Part shown: piece after piece, positions 43,365-52,122 of the stretch | Layout: each line of letters opens with the position of its first letter | How positions within the stretch are numbered: the first letter of the stretch is position 1 | DNA from: CAYXLI01 sp964464925 | GTDB lineage: Bacteria; Acidobacteriota; Terriglobia; Bryobacterales; Bryobacteraceae | Length of the DNA: 64,000 bases | Assembly (NCBI GenBank): GCA_964464925.1 | Contig: CAYXLI010000012.1 | Coordinates: 62,001-126,000 of the forward strand | Direction of reading: 5' to 3' | Made by a program: the position numbers and the translations under genes | Notes under the pieces: generated by a model | What the model saw: the letters and a program-made list of their open reading frames with translations, nothing else | Told to the model about the DNA's origin: nothing | The model's database searches: none

Positions 43365-44636
43365 TCATCTTACTAAGACAGACTTCACCGGTTCCGGCTT
43401 CCCATAACGGTCGGTTAACGCACGATACAAAAGATTGCCCACAACCCGAGCGCCGGCCGGCATGGGATGAATGAAGTCGGCACTGACGAGCCGCGGTTCG
43501 GCGGCGTACCAGCGCCCCATGGTGCCCGCTCCGCCCATGGCATTGAAGGTGTCGAAGAACGCGCAGCCCGTTTCGTTTGCAATTCGCTGCTGGATGGCGG
43601 CTAGGCGCGGAAGGCCCGGTACGGTGGAGATCTCTCCGGACGCGGAACGCTCGCCGCGGTCCATGGGGCTCACCAGAAGGATGGACGATTCGGGAACGGC
43701 TTCGCGGATGCGCCGAATGGATTCGCGGACTTCCCCCTCGTAGGCGCGATCTACGAAGTCGCGATAGACGCTTTCGTTGGTGCCGTAGTTGATGATGACC
43801 AGGTCCGGGCGATAGTGCTGCAGTTGCTCGCGCCAATGCGCCATATCGAACATCTTCGAAAGGACGGAGACGTAGGCGCCGTTCAGGCCGAGGCTGCTGT
43901 ACACGACCCCTGAGTTCCGCTTCCGTGCTTCGACGCCGAACATTCTGACGGAACCGCTCTTGACTGACAGGTCGATGGTGGATAAAGGAGCTTCGAATTT
44001 GCGGAATGCGCTCCGGAGAGGGCCCTGTGTGTTGATGTTTCCGGCCAGGCGGCCATCGAGATGGACTTCGAGGATTCCGCCGCCGGGTTGTTGCAGGTAC
44101 GCGACCTCGATGGCATCGTGCTGTGTGTCGAAACGGAGTCGCGACCGCGCTTGCTGTCCACCGGTGAAACTGACTCCGCCCAATCCGTAGAGGCCATCGC
44201 CTTGCCGCATGCTGGCCGGTTCGGCGCGCCAGCCATCACTTTCGATGCGCACGCCGCGGTGAGCGTACCACGCCCAAGGCTTGGCGATCAGGACAAATCC
44301 ATGGCCGGCATCACCGAACTGGCGCTGGAGCAGATCGCGAACATCGGCAGTGATCTGGTCCGCGGCGGCCGGAGAATCCCCGTAATGGAGGATCCGTGCC
44401 GTTCCCCGGGGACGCCCGAGCGCCGCATAAAATGCATCGAGACTGCCTGGCGGCTCGTGTAAATCGCGTGACGAAGGTGGAGGCGTGACAGGCATCGCCG
44501 GTGTTGTGGATGAGAAGGCAAGAAGACCGCCGGCGCGGTTCCAAGCGATGATCCGATAGTTGGCCAGCGCCGGAACGAATTCGGGAATTGCCGCCAGGAC
44601 AATGAAAGTGAACAGGGACAGACGCGCTTTCCACAT
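43365..44636 (-). CDS. Membrane-anchored SGNH/GDSL hydrolase-like protein
   Basis: A protein of about 423 residues. I start at the ATG at 44636, 4 bases after the MBOAT stop; this gives a membrane anchor (LSLFTFIVLAAIPEFVPALA). The SGNH blocks are ILHYGDSPAAADQI (nucleophile Ser), IINYGTNES (block III Asn) and DFIHPMPAGARVV (Asp/His of block V). A beta-sandwich insert lies between blocks I and III. With the MBOAT partner it matches the AlgI/AlgX arrangement, in which the SGNH protein moves an acyl group onto a glycan in the periplasm. Confidence 0.85.
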   Translation of the reverse strand: MWKARLSLFTFIVLAAIPEFVPALANYRIIAWNRAGGLLAFSSTTPAMPVTPPPSSRDLHEPPGSLDAFYAALGRPRGTARILHYGDSPAAADQITADVRDLLQRQFGDAGHGFVLIAKPWAWYAHRGVRIESDGWRAEPASMRQGDGLYGLGGVSFTGGQQARSRLRFDTQHDAIEVAYLQQPGGGILEVHLDGRLAGNINTQGPLRSAFRKFEAPLSTIDLSVKSGSVRMFGVEARKRNSGVVYSSLGLNGAYVSVLSKMFDMAHWREQLQHYRPDLVIINYGTNESVYRDFVDRAYEGEVRESIRRIREAVPESSILLVSPMDRGERSASGEISTVPGLPRLAAIQQRIANETGCAFFDTFNAMGGAGTMGRWYAAEPRLVSADFIHPMPAGARVVGNLLYRALTDRYGKPEPVKSVLVR

Positions 44637-44640
44637 GGGG

Positions 44641-45993
44641 TCAGAACCGCGCATAGACAAAAGGGGCCGAGCCGGTGGAGGTCACGTTCTGAATGAAGAG
44701 GACTAACAGGGCCATTGCGCCCGCCTGGGCATAAAACGGCGCGCAGATGTAGAGGCGCATGGAGGCGTCGTACCAACTCCGTGGAACGAAATGCGCAAAA
44801 GCGCCGACGAGCAGGACGAACAGGAATGAGGGTGTCAGGTTTCCTGTGGCGAACGTAAACGAGCTGATTCGATTCAGGACGGCCCACGCGGTGTCGAGGT
44901 TCGGAGCGCGGAAGAAGATCCATGCGAAGCAGACGAATTGAAACGTCACGAACGCGCGGCCCGTTGCGGCGTACCAGCTCCGGGACGGCTCGCGTCTGCC
45001 GCGTAGACTCTGTAGGGCGCGTGCGGCTGCAAGGCCGATGCCGTGCAGGGCTCCCCAAACGGCATACGTCCAACCGATGCCGTGCCACAGGCCGCCTACC
45101 AGCATGGTGATTACCAGATTGCAGTAGGTAAAGAATTTTCGTTTCGAGCGCAAGCCGGGCAGAGAGAAGTAAACGTAGTCGCGAAGCCAGTTGGAGAGTG
45201 TGATGTGCCATCGCCGCCAAAAGTCGGCGATATTTTCCGATGCGTATGGACGATTGAAATTGATCGGCAGCTTGAGGCCGAGCAGCAACGCCGATCCGAT
45301 CGCGATATCGGTGTATCCGGAGAAGTCGTAGTAGAGCTGGAACGCGTAGCCGTAGACACCAACCAAGACTTCGAATCCCGAGTATAGGGCCGGCAGGTCA
45401 AAGACACGGTTGACGAGGTTTTCGGCAAGGAAGTCGGCGATCAGCAACTTTTTGACGAGCCCGAGTGCGATGAGAAAGAAGGCGCGGCCGCTGTCTTCGG
45501 TGGTGATCGGGCTCCTTCGCTCCAGCTGAGGAATCAGTAGCGCCGGCCGCGTAATTGGCCCCGCAAGGATGGCTGGAAAGAAGGAAACAGCGGTGAGGTA
45601 TGCGAGCAGGCTATTCGACGGTTTGGCATCGCGGCGGTACACGTCGAGCGTGTAGCTCATGGACTGGAATGCGTAAAAGGAGAGGCTGATCGTCAATAGT
45701 CCTGGCTTGAGCTTGAGAAGGGCGATCAATCCAATATTCAGGCAAATGCTGATTCCGAGCAGGATCCTGCGCGAGGTGGCGTTCTCAGTCTTCTCAAGGG
45801 CGAGCGCAACGAGATAATCGCAAGTGGCGGCAACGGGCACAAGCCACAGGTAGAGCAGATCCCACTTCGCACAGAAAAAGTAATTGGCAAACAAGAGTAC
45901 GGAGAGCGCGCCGAGACGAGTGCGGGCCGCCGGCCAATAAATCAGGAAGGCAGCGACGAGGAACATGAAATACGTGGACGAGAAGAGCGGCAT
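44641..45993 (-). CDS. MBOAT family membrane O-acyltransferase
   Basis: A 450-residue polytopic protein of the AlgI/DltB type. Signature segments are the start PLFSSTYFMFLVAAFL, FYAFQSMSYTLDVYRR, FFPAILAGPITR, YYDFSGYTDIAIGSALLLG, FNRPYASENIADFWRRWH (first His) and GGLWHGIGWTYAVWG with the catalytic His. It passes acyl groups across the inner membrane. Transcription order is MBOAT, SGNH, ACP, KAS III, cupin. Its start overlaps the divergent YdcF-like gene by 29 bases. Confidence 0.93.
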   Translation of the reverse strand: MPLFSSTYFMFLVAAFLIYWPAARTRLGALSVLLFANYFFCAKWDLLYLWLVPVAATCDYLVALALEKTENATSRRILLGISICLNIGLIALLKLKPGLLTISLSFYAFQSMSYTLDVYRRDAKPSNSLLAYLTAVSFFPAILAGPITRPALLIPQLERRSPITTEDSGRAFFLIALGLVKKLLIADFLAENLVNRVFDLPALYSGFEVLVGVYGYAFQLYYDFSGYTDIAIGSALLLGLKLPINFNRPYASENIADFWRRWHITLSNWLRDYVYFSLPGLRSKRKFFTYCNLVITMLVGGLWHGIGWTYAVWGALHGIGLAAARALQSLRGRREPSRSWYAATGRAFVTFQFVCFAWIFFRAPNLDTAWAVLNRISSFTFATGNLTPSFLFVLLVGAFAHFVPRSWYDASMRLYICAPFYAQAGAMALLVLFIQNVTSTGSAPFVYARF

Positions 45994-46624
45994 CCGCAGG
46001 AAGTCTCACTTTAGCGCAACCACGTTGCTGCGCCGCATCCTGATGTTTACCGGAGCATTCCTGCTCGTGTTGACGCTCACGCCCGTTGTGCAGATCTTCG
46101 GCTGGATGCTGGATACCGGCGGCGATTATCAAGCCAAGGGGGATGTGCTGGTTATCTTAAGCGGCTCGACGCTGGAGAGCGGAATCATGGGCGAGAGTTC
46201 CTACTGGCGCGCTGCGTATGCGGTGGAAGCCTGGAGAGAAGGCGGATTCAGGCAGATCGTCGTCGCTGGCGGCTCTGATCCCAAGACGCCGATCTCGACG
46301 TTGATTGCGGCATTTCTGCGTGCAAGCGGCGTGCCAGGCGAAGTGATCACAACGGAAACGCGCTCGGACAATACGCGCGAGAATGCGCTGTACACGCGCG
46401 AGTTGCTGGCTCGGATGCCGGGAAAGAAAGTGCTCCTAACGAGCGACTATCACATGTTTCGAGCACTGCATACGTTCCGTAAGGCGGGAATTGAGGTGAC
46501 GCCAAGGCCCGTGCGCGACGTGCTGCTGCGGGGCGGCGGGTTCACAGGGCGGTGGGGCGCTTTCCTTTCGGTCTGTACGGAACTGCCGAAAATCCCTGTA
46601 TATGCGGCGAGAGGTTGGTTATAG
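45965..46624 (+). CDS. YdcF/ElyC-family (DUF218) membrane protein
   Basis: A 219-residue protein with one N-terminal membrane span (LMFTGAFLLVLTLTPVVQIF). The DUF218 core has DVLVILSGSTLE, FRQIVVAGGSD, TTETRSDNTRENALYTRELL and VLLTSDYHMFRALHTF. ElyC of this family affects the lipid carrier used for peptidoglycan and glycans; activity is unproven for most members. GAGGA lies very close to the ATG at 45965, and an ATG at 46043 is an alternative. It is divergent from the acylation operon and shares a surface-glycan context with it. Confidence 0.85.
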   Translation: MKYVDEKSGIRRKSHFSATTLLRRILMFTGAFLLVLTLTPVVQIFGWMLDTGGDYQAKGDVLVILSGSTLESGIMGESSYWRAAYAVEAWREGGFRQIVVAGGSDPKTPISTLIAAFLRASGVPGEVITTETRSDNTRENALYTRELLARMPGKKVLLTSDYHMFRALHTFRKAGIEVTPRPVRDVLLRGGGFTGRWGAFLSVCTELPKIPVYAARGWL

Positions 46625-47377
46625 AATCGCGGCTTCGATGCGGCGGAGGCGATCGAGAAGGCCGCCGAGCAGATCGAGGCGAAGGGCGTTCGCTCCATCG
46701 GAGAGCGCTTTGGCCGGGTTCTCGTGTACTTCAACGAAAAGGGCATCAATGCCGACGGCTACGGCGGCGCGGGCAAGAGGCTCAATGAACTCCGGCCGGC
46801 CACCGGAGGCCGTTCCGCAGGCGCCCGGCAATTGGACACTGTGGGTCGCGTCGAAGACGACCGGGTAACCAAAGCCGCGCATGATAGCCAGGCTCCGCAT
46901 GTCGACCACCAGATTGTTATAGCCGAAGGACGAGCCGCGTTCCGTCAGCCAGATCTGATTGTTGCCCGTGGAGGCGACCTTCTCAGCGGCATTCCGAATG
47001 TCGTGCGGCGAGACGAACTGGCCCTTCTTGATGTTCACGACCTTGCCGGTGCGGCCCGCGGCAACGAGCAAGTCCGTCTGGCGGCATAGGAAGGCTGGAA
47101 TCTGCAGAATATCCACCACTCCAGCGAGCATGTCGGCCTGCGCAGGCTCGTGGATGTCAGTCAGGACTGTGAAGCCGGCCTCACGCACGCTGCGCAGGAT
47201 ACGTATGCCTTCGTGCAACCCGGGACCGCGGTAGGACGATACACTGCTTCGGTTTGCCTTGTCGAAAGAGGCTTTGAAAACGTAGTCAGGGCCGGCAATT
47301 TTGCGGATCTCCCTCGCCAGAAAATGGACGTGCTCTTCACTTTCGATGACGCAGGGACCGGCGATGAGACGGAACAT
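46619..47377 (-). CDS. kdsA: 3-deoxy-D-manno-octulosonate 8-phosphate synthase
   Basis: A 252-residue aldolase-type enzyme that condenses phosphoenolpyruvate with arabinose 5-phosphate to Kdo 8-phosphate for lipopolysaccharide. Conserved blocks are FKASFDKANRSS, GLHEGIRIL, TDIHEPAQ, NIKKGQF, ERGSSFGYNNLVVDMR, FDATHSVQLPG. The start LIAGPCVIES has Cys at the position that separates metal-dependent enzymes from metal-independent ones (Asn), so this is a metal-dependent form. Its ATG overlaps the pyrG stop by one base. Confidence 0.96.
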   Translation of the reverse strand: MFRLIAGPCVIESEEHVHFLAREIRKIAGPDYVFKASFDKANRSSVSSYRGPGLHEGIRILRSVREAGFTVLTDIHEPAQADMLAGVVDILQIPAFLCRQTDLLVAAGRTGKVVNIKKGQFVSPHDIRNAAEKVASTGNNQIWLTERGSSFGYNNLVVDMRSLAIMRGFGYPVVFDATHSVQLPGACGTASGGRPEFIEPLARAAVAVGIDALFVEVHENPAKALSDGANALRLDLLGGLLDRLRRIEAAIL

Positions 47378-49014
47378 CAGCCGACGCTCACTTCTTCCTG
47401 AGTCGCAAGGTCCATCTGGCCTTTGCGGTACTTCAAGGCTGCGCCGATGAAGGCCCGGAACAACGGGTGGGGCTCCATCGGCTTCGATTTAAATTCGGGA
47501 TGGAACTGGCAGCCGAGATACCAAGGGTGATCACGAAGCTCGCAGATCTCGACGTATGTTCCGCCGGGTGTTTCCCCTGCGAGTTGCAGACCATTTTCCG
47601 TCAGGATCTGTTCGTATTCGCGGTTGAATTCATAGCGGTGGCGATGACGCTCACTGATATCAGCCTGACCGTAGGCTTCCCGCGCGAAGCTTCCTTCTTT
47701 GAGGTGGCAAGGATAGGCGCCGAGCCGCATGGTGCCGCCTAATTCATCCACTCCCTTCAATTCACGGAGCTTGTAAATTACCCGATGGGGGGTGGCGGGA
47801 TCGAATTCAGTCGAGTTTGCCTGGGCCAAGCCACACACGTTGCGTGCGTACTCGATGACCATGGTCTGCATGCCGAGACAGATACCGAAGTAGGGTACCT
47901 TTTTCTCACGTGCGTAGCGAATAGCGCAGATCATGCCTTCGACGCCGCGCTTGCCGAACCCGCCGGGCACCAGGATCCCGTCATATTTCGTCAGTTTCCG
48001 CGCGCATTCCGGCCACTCCATCTCTTCGGACTCGATCCAGTGGATGTTGACCTTGGCATTGTGAGCCAAGCCGCCATGGAGAAGCGCTTCTTTCAGGCTC
48101 TTGTAGGAATCCTCGTACTCGACGTACTTGCCCACCAGTCCGATGTTGACCTCCCGGGCGGGATTTTTCAGCCGGTGCACCATATCGATCCACCGGGCAA
48201 GATCCCGTTCGGGCGCCTGGAGCCGCAGCAGGTGCAAGACGATCTCGTCAACGCGCTGCTCGGCGAACGTGATCGGCACCTCATAGACGCTGGAAACGTC
48301 GCGAGCCGTCACCACGCCTTCGGTCTCCACGTCGCAGAAGAGCGCGATTTTGCCCTTTACATCGTCGGAAAGAGGGCGCTCCGAACGGCACAGCAGAATA
48401 TCCGGCTGAATGCCGAGCGCGCGCAGTTCCTTCACGCTGTGCTGTGTAGGTTTGGTCTTCATCTCCTGCGCGGCGGCGATCCAGGGGACCAAAGTGACAT
48501 GCACAAAAATGGCATTCTCCCGGCCGACTTCATGGCGCATCTGGCGGATCGCCTCGATGAAGGGAAGCGACTCGATATCACCCACAGTGCCGCCGATTTC
48601 GACGATGGCAACATCCACGTCCGCTGAGACTTTACGCATTGCCGCTTTGATCTCGTTGGTGACGTGAGGAATAACCTGGACGGTCTTGCCGAGATAATCG
48701 CCGCGGCGCTCACGGGCGATGATTTGCTCGTAAATCCGGCCCGAGGTCACGTTATTGCTCTGGGTAAGGGGTGCGTGAGTGAAGCGTTCGTAGTGGCCGA
48801 GGTCGAGATCGGTCTCGGCTCCATCGTCAGTGACGAAGACCTCGCCGTGCTGAAACGGACTCATGGTGCCAGGGTCGACGTTCAGGTAGGGGTCGAACTT
48901 CATCAGCGTGACCCGGAGCCCCCGGCTTTCCAAAAGGCAGCCAATCGAGGCGGCAGCAATTCCTTTTCCCAACGAGGAAACGACGCCGCCGGTAACGAAG
49001 ATGTACTTAGCCAT
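47377..49014 (-). CDS. pyrG: CTP synthase
   Basis: A 545-residue two-domain enzyme making CTP from UTP, ATP and glutamine. The synthetase domain has KYIFVTGGVVSSLGKGIAAA, KFDPYLNVDPGTMSPFQHGE and EIGGTVGDIES; the glutamine amidotransferase domain (from ~residue 295) has the nucleophile elbow FGICLGMQ and HPEFKSKP. It lies between kdsB and kdsA on the same strand with overlaps at both ends, fitting its product CTP being the co-substrate of KdsB. Confidence 0.98.
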   Translation of the reverse strand: MAKYIFVTGGVVSSLGKGIAAASIGCLLESRGLRVTLMKFDPYLNVDPGTMSPFQHGEVFVTDDGAETDLDLGHYERFTHAPLTQSNNVTSGRIYEQIIARERRGDYLGKTVQVIPHVTNEIKAAMRKVSADVDVAIVEIGGTVGDIESLPFIEAIRQMRHEVGRENAIFVHVTLVPWIAAAQEMKTKPTQHSVKELRALGIQPDILLCRSERPLSDDVKGKIALFCDVETEGVVTARDVSSVYEVPITFAEQRVDEIVLHLLRLQAPERDLARWIDMVHRLKNPAREVNIGLVGKYVEYEDSYKSLKEALLHGGLAHNAKVNIHWIESEEMEWPECARKLTKYDGILVPGGFGKRGVEGMICAIRYAREKKVPYFGICLGMQTMVIEYARNVCGLAQANSTEFDPATPHRVIYKLRELKGVDELGGTMRLGAYPCHLKEGSFAREAYGQADISERHRHRYEFNREYEQILTENGLQLAGETPGGTYVEICELRDHPWYLGCQFHPEFKSKPMEPHPLFRAFIGAALKYRKGQMDLATQEEVSVG

Positions 49015-49783
49015 TGCTTAGAAGAGAAACCTCAAAGAGTTTAGATACCCGTTCAAAGTCCTCGGGCGTATCGACGCCCATCGACTCGTAATCTGTTTCT
49101 ACAACACGGATGGAGAAGCCGTTTTCGAGCGCGCGTAACTGCTCCAGGCGCTCGGCCTGCTCGAGCGGACCCACGGGTAACGAGGAGTAGCCTAGGAGGA
49201 AATCGCGCCGATAGACATAGAGACCGATGTGCTTGTACCGCGTCGTACTGCTAGCCGGGTCTAACGGGTTGTCTCGTGTGTATGGAATTGGATGACGCGA
49301 AAAATAAATCGCATGGCCGTCCAGTGCTGTTACGACTTTGACAACATTTGGATTGCTGATTTCAGCGGAGTCATCGATCCGCTTCTTCAGGGTTCCCATG
49401 GGTGCCTCGGGATGATCCAGCAGGGACAGCACAGCGGCATCGATGGCCGCCGGATCGATCAGGGGTTCGTCGCCCTGAATATTGACGACCAGTTGTGCAT
49501 TGTCGGCGGAAGCGACCTCGGCGGCCCGGTCGGTACCCGAGGAATGATCCGCGCGCGTCATCCGAACTGGAGCCCCGAACCGTCTCGCTTCGTCGTATAT
49601 CCTGCCGTCATCCGTCGCTACGATCAGTTGGGTAAGGTAACGCGACTGGCTGGCACGTTCGTACACGTGCTGCAGCATGGTTTTGCCGGCAATTTTGACG
49701 AGGGATTTACCCGGGAAACGGGTGGAGGCAAACCGGGCAGGAATAACGCCCAGAATTCTCAGTGGCACAATCGAGCATAACAT
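49007..49783 (-). CDS. kdsB: CMP-Kdo synthetase (3-deoxy-manno-octulosonate cytidylyltransferase)
   Basis: A 258-residue nucleotidyltransferase that activates Kdo with CTP. Blocks are VIPARFASTRFPGKSL (CTP loop), LIVATDDGRI, TRADHSSGTDRAAEV, VVNIQGDEPLIDP (metal Asp), AIYFSRHPIPY, KHIGLYVYRRDFL, and EQLRALENGFSIRV. The start at 49783 is an ATG; a GTG at 49765 is possible. It is the first gene of kdsB-pyrG-kdsA. The short region to the divergent VWFA gene (49784-49851) carries a promoter for the latter. Confidence 0.97.
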   Translation of the reverse strand: MLCSIVPLRILGVIPARFASTRFPGKSLVKIAGKTMLQHVYERASQSRYLTQLIVATDDGRIYDEARRFGAPVRMTRADHSSGTDRAAEVASADNAQLVVNIQGDEPLIDPAAIDAAVLSLLDHPEAPMGTLKKRIDDSAEISNPNVVKVVTALDGHAIYFSRHPIPYTRDNPLDPASSTTRYKHIGLYVYRRDFLLGYSSLPVGPLEQAERLEQLRALENGFSIRVVETDYESMGVDTPEDFERVSKLFEVSLLSNG

Positions 49784-49807
49784 GAAACAGCTCGGGAGGA
49801 GTACGCG

Positions 49808-49816
49808 TGATATACT
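49808..49816 (+). promoter_or_regulatory. Extended -10 promoter of the VWFA gene pair
   Basis: TGATATACT (49808-49816) is a TGn-TATACT extended -10 element, with no good -35. The expected transcript start is near 49823. AGGAGG (49839-49844) follows, 7 bases before the GTG at 49852. Confidence 0.5.
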
Positions 49817-49851
49817 CTAGGCAAACGAGGCACACGACAGGAGGAATGGTC

Positions 49852-50892
49852 GTGAAACGCTTGCAGCACTTTGGATTTGTTGGCCTTCTCCTGATGGCCT
49901 CCGCGTCTCTGTGGTACGCAGACGCGGCCGAAAAAACCTCTCCGAAAACGCAAATCCCCGACGAGACTAAAGTTAATATTGAGCCGCGGATGAGGCCATC
50001 TGCCGGTAGTAATCCTGACGCTGGCCTGACGGAAGCGGACAAGCGCCGGTCGACTCTGCGGATAGATACTAATCTGGTGCTGATCAACGTCACGGTCACC
50101 GATCCGCTGAACCGATTTGTCACCGGGTTGGAGAGAGAGCACTTCCGTCTTTTCGAGGACAAGGCCGAGCAGAAGATTTCCCAGTTCACCAGTGAAGACG
50201 CGCCGCTTTCGGTCGGGTTGGTGTTCGACGCCAGCGGCAGTATGGGCAACAAGCTCACGAAGTCGCGGCAGGCCGCCGCTCAATTCTTCAAGACCGCCAA
50301 TCCGGAAGACGAGTTCTTCCTGGTTCAGTTCAACGACAAGCCAGAACTGGTGGTTCCGTTTACGACGAATACCGAAGAAATTCAGAACCGGCTCACGTTC
50401 ACCCAGGCGAAGGGACGAACGGCTCTGCTGGATGGGTTGTACCTGGCGATGAACACGATGCGGAAGGCCCACAATCCGCGAAAGGCGATTATCATTCTCA
50501 GCGACGGCGGCGACAACAGCAGCCGGTACACGGAAACGGAGATCCGAAAGCTGGTTCGTGAGGCTGATGTGCAGGTGTATGCGATCGGCATCTATGAGCC
50601 GATTGCCGGCCGCGGACGTACCGCCGAGGAACTCGCTGGTCCAGGGCTGCTCACGGAACTGTCCGAGCAGACCGGAGGGCGTCATTTTCCGGTGGAGAAC
50701 CTTAATGAACTACCGGACATCGCCGCAAAAATCGGAATCGAACTCAGGAATCAATACGTCATAGGGTATACTCCGAGTAACTTGGAGAAAGACGGGAAGT
50801 ATCGCCGGGTGAAGGTCACTCTTGTCCAGCCCCGCGGGCTGCCCCCGTTGAAGGCTTTCTTCCGAACCGGCTATTATGCTCCCCTGCAATAA
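49852..50892 (+). CDS. VWFA-domain protein of the acidobacterial type
   Basis: A protein of about 346 residues with signal peptide (FGFVGLLLMASASLWYADA). The GTG at 49852 is preferred to the ATG at 49846 because of the distance from AGGAGG. Residues ~75-125 are the family-specific lead (RIDTNLVLINVTVTD, FVTGLEREHFRLFED). The VWFA domain has MIDAS motif DASGSMGNK and IIILSDGGDNSS, and the end RNQYVIGYTP and FRTGYYAP is diagnostic of the VWFA-related Acidobacterial domain. It binds a protein partner through a metal; partner unknown. The next paralogue overlaps by 17 bases. Confidence 0.92.
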   Translation: MKRLQHFGFVGLLLMASASLWYADAAEKTSPKTQIPDETKVNIEPRMRPSAGSNPDAGLTEADKRRSTLRIDTNLVLINVTVTDPLNRFVTGLEREHFRLFEDKAEQKISQFTSEDAPLSVGLVFDASGSMGNKLTKSRQAAAQFFKTANPEDEFFLVQFNDKPELVVPFTTNTEEIQNRLTFTQAKGRTALLDGLYLAMNTMRKAHNPRKAIIILSDGGDNSSRYTETEIRKLVREADVQVYAIGIYEPIAGRGRTAEELAGPGLLTELSEQTGGRHFPVENLNELPDIAAKIGIELRNQYVIGYTPSNLEKDGKYRRVKVTLVQPRGLPPLKAFFRTGYYAPLQ

Positions 50893-51823
50893 GTTTCTGC
50901 CGCTCATGTTGATGGCGGCTGTATCGCCATTCTCATACGGACAGGAAGGGGATCAACCTACCTTTCGCGCAGATACCCGTTTGGTGGTGCTGCATGCGAG
51001 TGTGCTCGACAATAAGGGGCATCTGCTAACCACGCTGAAGAAGGATGCTTTTAAGGTATTCGAAGACAAGGTAGAACAGCCGATTAAGATCTTCCGGCGT
51101 GAAGACGTTCCCGTTTCCATGGCGCTGGTGATCGACAATAGCGGCAGTATGCGGGATAAGCGCCGTAAGGTGGAAGCGGCGGCCATGGCGTTGGTGAAAG
51201 CCTCCAATCCACAGGATGAAGTCACGATCGTCAATTTCAATGACGAGGCGTATCAGGACGTCCTGTTCACCAGCGATGTGAAGAAGATGGAAGAGGGGCT
51301 GACACGCATCGATGCCCGGGGTGGCACCGCCATGCGGGATGCGATCAGCATGACCATCGACTACATGAAGCAGAAGGCCAAGCACGACAAAAAGGTCATT
51401 ATCGTGGTCACCGATGGCGATGATAACGCGAGCGTGCAGATCAATCTGGAGAAGTTAGTCGCGAAGGCGCACCAAAGCGAAATTTTGATCTACACGGTGG
51501 GCTTGCTGAACGAAGAAGACAAGCGTGAGGCTAGGAAGGCCAAGCGGGCGCTACAGGCGCTCTCCGAGGCTTCCGGCGGATTGGCTGTTTTCCCCAAGGA
51601 AGTGGCAGAGGTAGGCCAGGTAGCGCTCGAGTTTGCCACTGAGATCCGCAACCAGTACATCATCGCGTATACCCCCACAAACACGGCATTGGATGGAACT
51701 TTCCGTACGATCCGGGTGACCGTCAATGGCCCGAACAGGCCAACCGTACGCACTCGCACCGGGTACTATGCGACTCCGGAAGCGAACAAGCGGCAGGCTG
51801 CCCAGATGAGTTTGGCCAAGTAG
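50876..51823 (+). CDS. Second VWFA-domain protein of the acidobacterial type
   Basis: A 315-residue paralogue of the preceding protein. Signal peptide PLMLMAAVSPFSYGQ, then FRADTRLVVLHASVLDNKG, MIDAS motif DNSGSMRDK, VIIVVTDGDDNAS, and RNQYIIAYTPTN plus TRTGYYATP. The ATG lies inside the end of the upstream gene, so both are made from one mRNA with coupled translation. The two differ in length and in the N-terminal spacer, which suggests an old tandem duplication. Function unknown. Confidence 0.9.
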   Translation: MLPCNKFLPLMLMAAVSPFSYGQEGDQPTFRADTRLVVLHASVLDNKGHLLTTLKKDAFKVFEDKVEQPIKIFRREDVPVSMALVIDNSGSMRDKRRKVEAAAMALVKASNPQDEVTIVNFNDEAYQDVLFTSDVKKMEEGLTRIDARGGTAMRDAISMTIDYMKQKAKHDKKVIIVVTDGDDNASVQINLEKLVAKAHQSEILIYTVGLLNEEDKREARKAKRALQALSEASGGLAVFPKEVAEVGQVALEFATEIRNQYIIAYTPTNTALDGTFRTIRVTVNGPNRPTVRTRTGYYATPEANKRQAAQMSLAK

Positions 51824-51827
51824 AGAG

Positions 51828-52037
51828 ATGCTGGGATTTTTGTGGGAAGCCTGCAGAGGCTACCGGCTGCGGCCTTGGCGCAGCCCGTACCTGCGGTGGC
51901 GAATAGAAACCTATACCGGCAAGCACGCCGACCAGATTGGATTCCGTGAATTCTGGACGATCACCTGGTACCATCGGGCAGCGTTTCTGCGATTTCTGCA
52001 CTGGGCGGACGCGAATCGGTCCAATACCAACCCTTAG
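51828..52037 (+). CDS. Small Arg/Trp-rich protein
   Basis: A 69-residue basic protein with six Trp and ten Arg residues: GFLWEACRGYRLRPWRSPYL, then RWRIETYTGK and FREFWTIT. I recall similar short proteins in acidobacterial genomes, without a function. It begins 4 bases after the VWFA stop with GAGAG before the ATG and is probably part of the same transcript. There is no signal peptide; a nucleic-acid or membrane-surface role is a guess. Confidence 0.6.
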   Translation: MLGFLWEACRGYRLRPWRSPYLRWRIETYTGKHADQIGFREFWTITWYHRAAFLRFLHWADANRSNTNP

Positions 52038-52062
52038 TTCCAGACGGACTCCACCAGAGATA

Positions 52063-52092
52063 TTGACAAAACCCGCTATTGCGGGGTACTGT
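52063..52092 (+). promoter_or_regulatory. Promoter candidate with palindrome in its spacer
   Basis: TTGACA (52063-52068) is followed by the inverted repeat ACCCGC TATT GCGGGGT (52071-52087), then a weak -10 TACTGT at 18 bases. The palindrome sits where a repressor or a MerR-like activator would bind. The downstream gene starts at 52123. Confidence 0.4.
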
Positions 52093-52122
52093 CAGGAATC
52101 CCACTTTGGCGATAGTTTAGGC

